This document shows, in pieces, positions 9,357 to 16,698 of a stretch of DNA of 64,000 nucleotides. Source of the DNA: Limnospira fusiformis SAG 85.79 (GTDB lineage: Bacteria; Cyanobacteriota; Cyanobacteriia; Cyanobacteriales; Microcoleaceae). The translations under genes and the position numbers were made by a program. Within the stretch, counting starts at the first letter, position 1, and the number at the start of each line of letters is the position of its first letter. A model generated the notes under the pieces. It worked only from the letters and a program-made list of their open reading frames with translations. It did not search any database and was not told where the DNA came from. Where the stretch lies: the NCBI RefSeq assembly GCF_012516315.1, contig NZ_CP051185.1, forward strand, positions 1,167,403-1,231,402. The letters run 5' to 3'.

Positions 9357-10469
9357 ATGCTTTTTGACATCATCACCGAAAACGGATTAGACCTAGGTAT
9401 AGCTACTCCTGGGAATGACAGAATTATCATGTCTGAACTTCCCCCAGAACAGCTTTCCTATTTTAGATCCTCACCTTTTCCAGATGCGATCGCTCTGTTG
9501 GCGGGAAATGATTATGCAGTGAATGATAATACCGGACGCATTTTCTACGGAAACCAAGGCAATGACACCATTATTGGAGGCGGTGGCAATGATACCCTTT
9601 TTGGTGGTAAGGATAATGACTTATTAGAAGCAGGTGGCGGTAATAATCTCCTATTCGGTAATTTGGGTAATGATACCCTAATTGGAGGGTCGGGAAACGA
9701 TAGTCTTTATGGCGGCGCTGGTAATGATGTGATTATTGGAGGTCCGGGAAATAGCCTGATATCCGGCGATAAAGGCTTGGATACCTTAACAGGAGGGGGA
9801 GGCGCTAATCAATTTATCCTAGCTTCATCAACTGCTGACCGGGACCTAATTACTGACTTCCAGCCGGGAGTTGATAAAATCATTGTTCCTAATGGCGCGA
9901 GACAATTAGTAGTTCAAGCCTTAGACCCTTTCACCACCGAAATTCTCGAAAATGGTGGCGTATTAGCCACATTAAATAATGTCAGCATTTCATCTATTAG
10001 TACCAATGACTTTATCGGTGGCAGAATATCCATTCAAAACACAACCACAGATCATTCTGATGATGGACATAACCAAGTCTTTGAGCAACAGGTGCTACAA
10101 CTGGTCAACCAAGAACGCGCCCAGGCGGGTTTACAGCCCTTATCTTTGAACCCCCTATTAAACCAAGCCGCACGAAACCATAGCACCAACATGGCGCGGC
10201 AAGATTTCTTTAGTCATACTGGGCTTGATGGTTCTAGCCCCAGTGACCGCGCCCGAGCCGTAGGATTTACATCTGGGGTCGGAGAAAATATTGCCGCAGG
10301 TCATCGTACACCAGAATCTGTTGTTGAGGGGTGGATGGATAGCCCAGGACACCGCGAGAATATCCTCAATCCCAGTTATACCCAAATTGGTATTGGTCAC
10401 TACTTCCTCGCCAATGACACTGGAAGTTTTAATTTGAACAACTACTGGACCCAGAAATTTGCCTTTTAG
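9357..10469 (+). CDS. RTX calcium-binding repeats fused to a CAP/SCP domain
   Basis: This 370-residue protein has two parts. Residues 60-150 hold about six hemolysin-type nonapeptides (GGGGNDTLFGG, GGSGNDSLYGG, GGAGNDVIIGG), which wrap calcium and are typical of type I secreted proteins. Residues 245-370 form a CAP/SCP domain (PF00188-like) with NQERAQAGLQPL, HSTNMARQDFFSHTG, VGENIAAG and GWMDSPGHRENIL. There is no N-terminal signal peptide, which fits type I secretion through the RTX region. CAP domains occur in extracellular proteins; the bacterial function is not established. The stop is followed after three bases by the palindrome array. Confidence 0.85.
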   Translation: MLFDIITENGLDLGIATPGNDRIIMSELPPEQLSYFRSSPFPDAIALLAGNDYAVNDNTGRIFYGNQGNDTIIGGGGNDTLFGGKDNDLLEAGGGNNLLFGNLGNDTLIGGSGNDSLYGGAGNDVIIGGPGNSLISGDKGLDTLTGGGGANQFILASSTADRDLITDFQPGVDKIIVPNGARQLVVQALDPFTTEILENGGVLATLNNVSISSISTNDFIGGRISIQNTTTDHSDDGHNQVFEQQVLQLVNQERAQAGLQPLSLNPLLNQAARNHSTNMARQDFFSHTGLDGSSPSDRARAVGFTSGVGENIAAGHRTPESVVEGWMDSPGHRENILNPSYTQIGIGHYFLANDTGSFNLNNYWTQKFAF

Positions 10470-10472
10470 CAG

Positions 10473-12188
10473 TAGGTTGGGTGAAACTCCGTGAAACCCA
10501 ACACCGTCAATTGGGTGGAGGTACGCAACCCAACACCGTAGGTTGGGTGAAACTCCGTGAAACCCAACACCGTAGGTTGGGTGGAGGTACGCAACCCAAC
10601 ACCGTAGGTTGGGTGAAACTCCGTGAAACCCAACACCGTAGGTTGGGTGGAGGTACGCAACCCAACACCGTAGGTTGGGTGAAACTCCGTGAAACCCAAC
10701 ACCGTAGGTTGGGTGGAGGTACGCAACCCAACACCGTAGGTTGGGTGAAACTCCGTGAAACCCAACACCGTAAATTGGGTGAAACTCCGTGAAACCCAAC
10801 ACCGTCAATTGGGTGAAACTCCGTGAAACCCAACACCGTCAATTGGGTGGAAGTACGAACCCAACACCGTAGGTTGGGTGGAGGTACGCAACCCAACACC
10901 GTAGGTTGGGTGAAACTCCGTGAAACCCAACACCGTAGGTTGGGTGAAACTCCGTGAAACCCAACACCGTAGGTTGGGTGGAGGTACGCAACCCAACACC
11001 GTAGGTTGGGTGAAACTCCGTGAAACCCAACACCGTCAATTGGGTGAAACTCCGTGAAACCCAACACCGTCAATTGGGTGAAACTCCGTGAAACCCAACA
11101 CCGTCAATTGGGTGGAGGTACGCAACCCAACACCGTAGGTTGGGTGAAACTCCGTGAAACCCAACACCGTAGGTTGGGTGGAGGTACGCAACCCAACACC
11201 GTAGGTTGGGTGAAACTCCGTGAAACCCAACACCGTAGGTTGGGTGGAGGTACGCAACCCAACACCGTAGGTTGGGTGAAACTCCGTGAAACCCAACACC
11301 GTAGGTTGGGTGGAGGTACGCAACCCAACACCGTAGGTTGGGTGAAACTCCGTGAAACCCAACACCGTCAATTGGGTGAAACTCCGTGAAACCCAACACC
11401 GTCAATTGGGTGGAGGTACGCAACCCAACACCGTAGGTTGGGTGGAGGTACGCAACCCAACACCGTAGGTTGGGTGAAACTCCGTGAAACCCAACACCGT
11501 CAATTGGGTGAAACTCCGTGAAACCCAACACCGTCAATTGGGTGGAGGTACGCAACCCAACACCGTAGGTTGGGTGAAACTCCGTGAAACCCAACACCGT
11601 AGGTTGGGTGAAACTCCGTGAAACCCAACACCGTCAATTGGGTGAAACTCCGTGAAACCCAACACCGTCAATTGGGTGGAGGTACGCAACCCAACACCGT
11701 AGGTTGGGTGGAGGTACGCAACCCAACACCGTAGGTTGGGTGAAACTCCGTGAAACCCAACACCGTCAATTGGGTGGAGGTACGCAACCCAACACCGTAG
11801 GTTGGGTGAAACTCCGTGAAACCCAACACCGTAGGTTGGGTGGAGGTACGCAACCCAACACCGTAGGTTGGGTGAAACTCCGTGAAACCCAACACCGTAG
11901 GTTGGGTGGAGGTACGCAACCCAACACCGTAGGTTGGGTGAAACTCCGTGAAACCCAACACCGTAGGTTGGGTGAAACTCCGTGAAACCCAACACCGTAG
12001 GTTGGGTGAAACTCCGTGAAACCCAACACCGTAGGTTGGGTGAAACTCCGTGAAACCCAACACCGTAGGTTGGGTGAAACTCCGTGAAACCCAACACCGT
12101 AGGTTGGGTGAAACTCCGTGAAACCCAACACCGTAGGTTGGGTGGAGGTACGCAACCCAACACCGTAGGTTGGGTGGAGTTACGCAAC
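10473..12188. repeat. array of about 52 tandem palindromic units
   Basis: Two related units alternate head to tail. Type A is 32 bp with core GGTGGAGGTACGCAACC, and type B is 34 bp with core GGTGAAACTCCGTGAAACC. Both are bounded by GTTGGGT and ACCCAAC, so each unit can form a hairpin. By hand count there are about 31 B and 21 A units. AB pairs (66 bp) predominate, with runs of B near 11.95-12.12 kb and 10.75-10.83 kb. The linker varies between CCGTAGG and CCGTCAA (once CCGTAAA). The final unit decays at 12170-12188. Long ORFs across the array arise only because 66 is a multiple of three. It lies between the RTX/CAP gene and the TM2-like gene on the opposite strand. Confidence 0.97.
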
Positions 12189-12196
12189 TCTGAGTG

Positions 12197-12715
12197 TTAG
12201 ATTAACCGATAAACAATTGACCCATCACTCTCACGATTATCTATGGTAATTAACTGCTGTTTCATCATTTCTTCTAAGGTTTCGCGAACTTGTTGAGAAC
12301 TTAAACTGGTTTCTATTACACAATCAGCCAGGGTGACTTCTCTGTTTCTTTTAATAAGTTTTAGCAGCTTAAGTTCAACATTATTGTCTGAGGGAAGATT
12401 GGCTGAATTATTCTGCTTTAAACCGCCATTCAGTTTTTTAGCTTGATTAACAGCACGGACATTTTCAATAGTAGCACCCACAACATACAAACCTGCTACT
12501 AAGTCAAAAAATTCATCATCATCTTCCAAAGATGAATCTATCATGAAGCTCAGAACCATTATCAAAACAAATATTCCAAATCCTTTAAATAAGGCTTTAT
12601 AACGTCCGGTATAAATATAGCCAATCGGCAGAAAGAAAAAGGTCAATAATCCCGTAGTCCAAGCATTTTTCTTAGCCAATTTGCTAATTCTTTCAGCATC
12701 TTGTGAGTCACTCAT
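12197..12715 (-). CDS. small membrane protein with C-terminal winged-helix domain
   Basis: This 172-residue protein starts at ATG 12715 (MSDSQDAERISKL), preceded by TGAGGA as ribosome-binding site. Residues 20-65 form a TM2-like pair of hydrophobic segments (TGLLTFFFLPIGYIYTGRY, then GIFVLIMVLSFMI) that includes a GYIYTGRY turn. After an acidic loop and linker, residues 110-172 look like a small winged helix (LLKLIKRNREVTLADCV, then VRETLEEMMKQQLI). The combination suggests a membrane-anchored DNA- or protein-binding protein. The function is unknown. The gene is flanked on both sides by palindromic arrays, and its 5' leader is interrupted by one of them. Confidence 0.7.
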   Translation of the reverse strand: MSDSQDAERISKLAKKNAWTTGLLTFFFLPIGYIYTGRYKALFKGFGIFVLIMVLSFMIDSSLEDDDEFFDLVAGLYVVGATIENVRAVNQAKKLNGGLKQNNSANLPSDNNVELKLLKLIKRNREVTLADCVIETSLSSQQVRETLEEMMKQQLITIDNRESDGSIVYRLI

Positions 12716-12722
12716 AATCAAT

Positions 12723-12742
12723 TCCTCAATTTCAGATGATAT
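12723..12742. repeat. 20-bp direct repeat, left copy
   Basis: TCCTCAATTTCAGATGATAT is identical to 12915-12934. The two copies bracket the inserted mini-array exactly and look like a target-site duplication. This copy contains the ribosome-binding site of the TM2-like gene. Confidence 0.9.
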
Positions 12743-12914
12743 AGTAGTAGGTTGGGTGAAACTCCGTGAAACCCAACACCGTCAATTGGGTGGAGTAGTA
12801 GGTTGGGTGAAACTCCGTGAAACCCAACACCGTCAATTGGGTGGAGTAGTAGGTTGGGTGAAACTCCGTGAAACCCAACACCGTCAATTGGGTGGAGGTA
12901 CGCAACCCAACACC
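12743..12914. repeat. inserted mini-array of palindromic units (3 x 51 bp)
   Basis: Three copies of a 51-bp unit start at 12743, 12794 and 12845. Each contains a type B palindrome followed by CAATTGGGTGG, and the last runs on into a complete type A palindrome. The sequence is the same family as the 10.5-12.2 kb array but with a different period. It sits between two identical 20-bp direct repeats. Confidence 0.95.
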
Positions 12915-12934
12915 TCCTCAATTTCAGATGATAT
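12915..12934. repeat. 20-bp direct repeat, right copy
   Basis: This is identical to 12723-12742. It marks the original sequence upstream of the TM2-like gene before the mini-array arrived. Confidence 0.9.
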
Positions 12935-12956
12935 GGTTAGGGGGTAGGAAGGGGAC

Positions 12957-13000
12957 TAAGCGATCGCTAAGCGACCACTAAGCGACCACTAAGCGATCGC
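12957..13000. repeat. four 11-bp tandem repeats over the helicase stop codon
   Basis: TAAGCGATCGC, TAAGCGACCAC, TAAGCGACCAC and TAAGCGATCGC occur in tandem. The first and last units carry HIP1-like cores. The stop codon of the NERD helicase (12978-12980) lies inside unit 2/3. Because 11 is not a multiple of three, any change in copy number would alter the protein's C-terminus. Confidence 0.9.
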
Positions 13001-14846
13001 ATATTTTTAACTCTCTCAGGAAATCAAAAGAACCTGATCCAAATAAATATAACAGATCCTGAGCGCGGGTCATCGCTACATAAAGTTCCCGACGACCCTC
13101 TGCTTTTGAACCCACACCAAACTGCTGCACCCACGGGATAATTACAGCTTTGAACTCTAAACCCAGGGCGGATTTACCCGTAACCACCCTGACACCAGGA
13201 TGACTAGAACAGTAGTTATTTTTGTGGTCATTTTTATTATCATTAACCCAAAAAACTCCCATGCCAATATGGTCTAGGGTTTCAATTAGATACTCAAAAG
13301 GTTGACGCTCATTTGGTCCTTTATAGCGGTAAATAACAGCAATTTGATGAGGTTTATATCCCTCATTTACCAACTTCTTAATAGTGTCAATCACACCATT
13401 AATTTCATCCATACGGTTTTGTTTGATATGAAGCTGTGGCATATTACCATGTCTAACTGCTGCCAAGGGTTCTACTACAGGAAAAGCCTCGTCTTCCAGT
13501 TCATCATCTTCTGATGAATATAGATCACGAACCATATCCCATGCTAACTGTAATATTTCCTCAGTATTGCGATAGTTTTGGGTAAGTTTTCGCATTCTCC
13601 CCTTTGCTTTCACTCCCACAGATTTCCAGGTAAACTTACGTCGGCGATAAATACTCTGGGAACGGTCGGATACAATTACTAAATCGCCATCTTCTGGGTC
13701 TTTGAGAGCGGCGGTACAGCATTCAAACCACTTGGGATGGAAAGTATGACCTTCATCTATTAAGATGGCATCCCACCTGTCATCACTGGGCATTTTTTTC
13801 AGTGCATTTAACAGCCTAGTACCCACTTCATAGTCGTATCTATCTTCGTCGTCTTCAAAATATTTAGGATTTGGTAGACCTCCTAGGACTGATTTTGCCC
13901 AACCATGGAAGTGAATAACTTGAATGCGTTGGCGATATAAAAGGTTATAGTCTTCTTTGATGAGCGATCGCAAATAAGATGCCAGAGTAATATTATAGCA
14001 GAGAATTAAGACTTTGGTATCTGTCCAACCTCCCGCTAAAATTTTGGCGCGGCTGAGAAGAATCAACGTTTTACCACTACCTGCTACTCCCGAAAATAGT
14101 CGATGACCGGAATTCAAAGAACGTGCCAATTGTTCCTGGCGATAATCGAGAGTTGTCAGAATAATAGCATCCGGCTTCACCAGTTTACCTGGCGGGACAC
14201 TGCTAGATTTAGCTGGTTCCTGTCTAACCTGAGCTTCCGGGTGAATTACCCCTCGAATAGTATTAATTTGGTCATCTTCTAAATCAGGAAATTTAAATCG
14301 CACCGTAAACATGGCTTCCAGGCGTTTAATCAATGCCCTTTCTCCGATTTCTTGCCATGTCATCAGTTCATCTTTGTAGCAGACCTGTGGCTTTTCTAGT
14401 AAGGTATAAATATGATTTTCCCGCGCCTGTGCTTCTGTGATATTAGTCATCACTGCACCGACACCGATAGGACATACCAACTTCCCTTGATAATCTCCAT
14501 CATCTTCGCACAGGATAGAATAGCCTTTAAGTTTATTAAGGAGAGCATCTAGGTAGCCTTTCGCCTGTCTCAGAGGAGACTGACAATGCTCTAATTGGCC
14601 GTCTTGTTCAATATGAAAGAAGTAACTATCTGCTTTGTGGATTTGTTTAACCGACCAACCCTTAACTTCTAGTATCAGTAAACCGAAGCTGGGACTAAGG
14701 ATAATAAAATCGGGGTAAAATCCGCTGGTAATGGGTTCATAGTAAACAAAGAAGTCGTCAGGTAGTTCATCCCGCAACAAGCGGAACAGCATTTTTTCTC
14801 CTTTGCTGGCTTTCGATGGAATTGAATCAGGGATGATTAATGCCAT
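12978..14846 (-). CDS. NERD-domain UvrD/Rep-like helicase
   Basis: This protein has about 622 residues starting MALIIPDSIP at ATG 14846; an upstream extension to 14912 lacks family character. Residues 15-130 form a NERD nuclease-related domain (YEPITSGFYPDFIIL, LLILEVKGW). A superfamily 1 helicase follows: Walker A SGVAGSGKT at about 255, ILIDEGHTF as motif II, SQSIYRRRKF as motif III/IV, QNYRNTEEIL as motif IV, and ELYVAMTRAQDLLYL as motif VI. NERD-helicases are thought to process DNA, and several related proteins act in phage defence. A defence role here is inference only. The gene is isolated between a small membrane-protein gene and an unknown gene, all on the minus strand. Confidence 0.85.
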   Translation of the reverse strand: MALIIPDSIPSKASKGEKMLFRLLRDELPDDFFVYYEPITSGFYPDFIILSPSFGLLILEVKGWSVKQIHKADSYFFHIEQDGQLEHCQSPLRQAKGYLDALLNKLKGYSILCEDDGDYQGKLVCPIGVGAVMTNITEAQARENHIYTLLEKPQVCYKDELMTWQEIGERALIKRLEAMFTVRFKFPDLEDDQINTIRGVIHPEAQVRQEPAKSSSVPPGKLVKPDAIILTTLDYRQEQLARSLNSGHRLFSGVAGSGKTLILLSRAKILAGGWTDTKVLILCYNITLASYLRSLIKEDYNLLYRQRIQVIHFHGWAKSVLGGLPNPKYFEDDEDRYDYEVGTRLLNALKKMPSDDRWDAILIDEGHTFHPKWFECCTAALKDPEDGDLVIVSDRSQSIYRRRKFTWKSVGVKAKGRMRKLTQNYRNTEEILQLAWDMVRDLYSSEDDELEDEAFPVVEPLAAVRHGNMPQLHIKQNRMDEINGVIDTIKKLVNEGYKPHQIAVIYRYKGPNERQPFEYLIETLDHIGMGVFWVNDNKNDHKNNYCSSHPGVRVVTGKSALGLEFKAVIIPWVQQFGVGSKAEGRRELYVAMTRAQDLLYLFGSGSFDFLRELKICDRLVVA

Positions 14847-15276
14847 GGTTGATGAGCTAATAGACCAGAATAGCAGCCTTGAGCTTTTGAGTAAATTTGC
14901 TTGTCGCCGCACTGATAAACTCAGTATAAAGCAATTCCTACGATTTCACAATGGGTTTACTTAACTTCATGATTGAGTGTTCGTCAGTGTCAGTAATTTA
15001 ACGGATTAACTACTAACAGCTACCATGGGGAGCCTTTTATCCCCCAGAGAAATGACAGGAGGTTGTTTGGTGAATGTTCTCCGTGAGGCGGTTACATCTG
15101 CGATTAAGCAGGAGAATGGGGAGTAAAATTGTAAGTGTCAATTATAAAGAATAGTTTGTTCTCTTGGCGATCGCATCTGAGAGGGAGGGTGGTTAAATAG
15201 ATAGAATTGACACTCCCCTGATTGGGGTGTGGCACATTCCTCAATAGTGAGGAATGTTAAGCCAAGTTTTCACGGA
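14847..15276. other. 430-bp intergenic region with two hairpins
   Basis: This spacer separates the helicase from the next minus-strand gene and should contain the helicase promoter. Two adjacent palindromes lie at 15210-15230 (CACTCCCC/GGGGTGTG, one mismatch) and 15234-15257 (ACATTCCTCA, ATAG loop, TGAGGAATGT, perfect). Paired hairpins of this kind resemble the ends of IS200/IS605-type elements, but no transposase lies nearby. Confidence 0.4.
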
Positions 15277-15837
15277 TTAAGAAAGATCGACAATATTTGC
15301 CCACTTAGCAAATGACGGGGGAAAGAAATTGACCTCATAGCCTGAATCTTCCCATTCTTTGACCCACAGAGGGATTTTACCCCCATCAGGAGTTGAAGCA
15401 AATAGCCGAGCTTTGGTCTCCACGATATAAAATATCTGTTTGAGAGTATCTCCCTTGTCTAAGGCATCACTCAGGACTTCGTCTAACTCCGGGGGGACTC
15501 GCTTAACCCTTGTTTTGTCATCTTCGACCCAAACCAGTTTTAAAGATTTGAGGTCGCGCGGACCCAGGTTACTTTTAAAATAAACCCGTTTAAGGGTAGC
15601 CACGGGAGCTAAACTTCTTTCTATCCGTCGTATTTGCTGGAGTCTCAGAAAGTGCCATTCTGCTAAACGTAGTCTTTCTTTCGGTGAAATAACTCCTTTA
15701 CTGGTGGCGTGTTTAAGACCATATCTAGCTTGGGAACATCCGAGGTTAGCCAGCAGATGGATTAACTCTCGTTCTTTGGGTGTGGCTTGTCGCCTCACTA
15801 AATTATGGGTCGGTTGCCGTCTTGTTTTAGTATCCAT
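15277..15837 (-). CDS. hypothetical basic protein
   Basis: This is a 186-residue soluble protein of unknown function that I do not recognise. It opens with a basic stretch (MDTKTRRQPTHNLVRRQATPK), followed by a helical region to about residue 75 (RERLRLAEWHFLRLQQIRRIER-like) and a mixed segment with several Trp and Lys. It ends GYEVNFFPPSFAKWANIVDLS. There is no membrane segment and no Cys pattern. It lies in an accessory stretch next to the NERD helicase, with 430 bp between them, so co-transcription is uncertain. The codon pattern and absence of shadows in other frames support a real gene. Confidence 0.6.
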   Translation of the reverse strand: MDTKTRRQPTHNLVRRQATPKERELIHLLANLGCSQARYGLKHATSKGVISPKERLRLAEWHFLRLQQIRRIERSLAPVATLKRVYFKSNLGPRDLKSLKLVWVEDDKTRVKRVPPELDEVLSDALDKGDTLKQIFYIVETKARLFASTPDGGKIPLWVKEWEDSGYEVNFFPPSFAKWANIVDLS

Positions 15838-16459
15838 CTCAATTGGTTCTCTGCTGACGATAATAAAATCTGGGTAAAACTATTCAGTTGTCAGTAAGAC
15901 CGGATTAACTTTGGTGTGTTGAAATCCATATTTCCCATGATGGCGATCGCTCCTAGCTTTTGACAGTGTATCAGTACGGGGGTACGAGATTAATTTTTCA
16001 GCCCGAGTCACTTAGCTACCACAGAGAAATAGGATCTTGATTTGGGGGAGTTGGACAGGAACAAAACCAAGCGTGGCGGGGATTTTTCCGGTTAATGGTC
16101 TATAAAACAGTTATCCCACTTTCAGAAAAAGCGGGTGATTGCAATAGACCCCTTGAAATCTCCGAAACCGACCTGTAATAATGAATACAGACTCGCAAAC
16201 CTTGATTGGTCGGTAACACGAATCGGGCTTGTCCGTAGTGTCCGTGAGTTGTCCACTCAGATCCGACTTGATTCCCCTAGTTCAGGGATTGGGACGGATA
16301 GGAAATCTACCAAAGTTATCGGAAAGTTCGTCGATCATTAGGGTGTTTTTTTCATCAGGGTGCATTTCCTTTACTCAAAATATCTATCATCATTCTACCT
16401 CAGTCTGAGAGGGTTGATCTCATGGTTCGAGGCGATTAGTTTCGATGATCCAATGTTCT
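15838..16459. other. intergenic region without a convincing gene
   Basis: This is about 620 bp. It probably contains the promoter of the minus-strand gene at 15837. Small frames at 16135-16341 and 16360-16542 show no protein-like composition. ATCAGGGTGCAT at 16354-16365 is the exact reverse complement of the 5' part of the candidate small RNA downstream. Confidence 0.4.
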
Positions 16460-16494
16460 CACCGGAATGCTTTTGGCTTCCGGTGCGTTTTTTT
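16460..16494 (+). terminator. rho-independent terminator
   Basis: CACCGGAA (16460-16467) and TTCCGGTG (16478-16485) form an 8-bp stem, followed after CG by seven T. No upstream gene on this strand was recognised, so it may end an unannotated transcript from 16.1-16.4 kb. Confidence 0.75.
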
Positions 16495-16547
16495 GTGTCG
16501 ATTTGGGTTGCTGGGGGTTTCTTTACAAAATCTTTACAATAGGGGGC

Positions 16548-16576
16548 TTGACCCCTCATAGCAAAAAGGCTATATT
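16548..16576 (+). promoter_or_regulatory. sigma70-type promoter
   Basis: The -35 element TTGACC (16548-16553) and the -10 element TATATT (16571-16576) are separated by exactly 17 bases. Transcription would start near 16583, just upstream of a strong terminator, so this is best read as the promoter of a small RNA. Confidence 0.65.
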
Positions 16577-16582
16577 GTGTTA

Positions 16583-16638
16583 TGTAGATGCACCCTGATG
16601 GTAGAGAGAGCTGCTCAAGCAGTTCTCTCTTTTTTTTT
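16583..16638 (+). ncRNA. candidate small RNA, about 55 nt
   Basis: A near-consensus promoter (16548-16576) is followed by a short leader and then a 12-bp hairpin ending in nine T. The predicted transcript starts near GTAGATGCACCCTGATGG and ends in the T run. No ORF fits. It does not carry the ACUCCUCACAC motif of Yfr1. It could instead be a terminated leader (attenuator) of the glycosyltransferase gene that starts at 16699. Transcript ends are inferred from sequence only. Confidence 0.5.
16604..16638 (+). terminator. strong rho-independent terminator of the small RNA
   Basis: GAGAGAGCTGCT (16604-16615) pairs completely with AGCAGTTCTCTC (16618-16629), one pair being G-U. The loop is CA and nine T follow. 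Confidence 0.85.
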
Positions 16639-16698
16639 GTCCCGTTTCCTGGACCGTGAGACAATACTCGTCTGGTAGGCTCAAATCTGGCGGTAAAT

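Noticed and set aside
10158..12187. Long ORFs with repeated TQPTVLGFTEFHP-type peptides on both strands
   Set aside because: They follow from the 66-bp period of the palindrome array being a multiple of three. Several frames are open at once, and there is no start context or family match.
10473..12188. CRISPR array
   Set aside because: There are no unique spacers. Both repeat types are palindromic and contiguous, and no cas gene is nearby.
16135..16542. Two short ORFs in the 16.1-16.5 kb region
   Set aside because: There is no ribosome-binding site or conserved pattern. The second runs through a strong terminator hairpin.
16583..16638. Yfr1 small RNA
   Set aside because: The conserved ACUCCUCACAC core is absent, so the transcript was reported only as an unnamed candidate.
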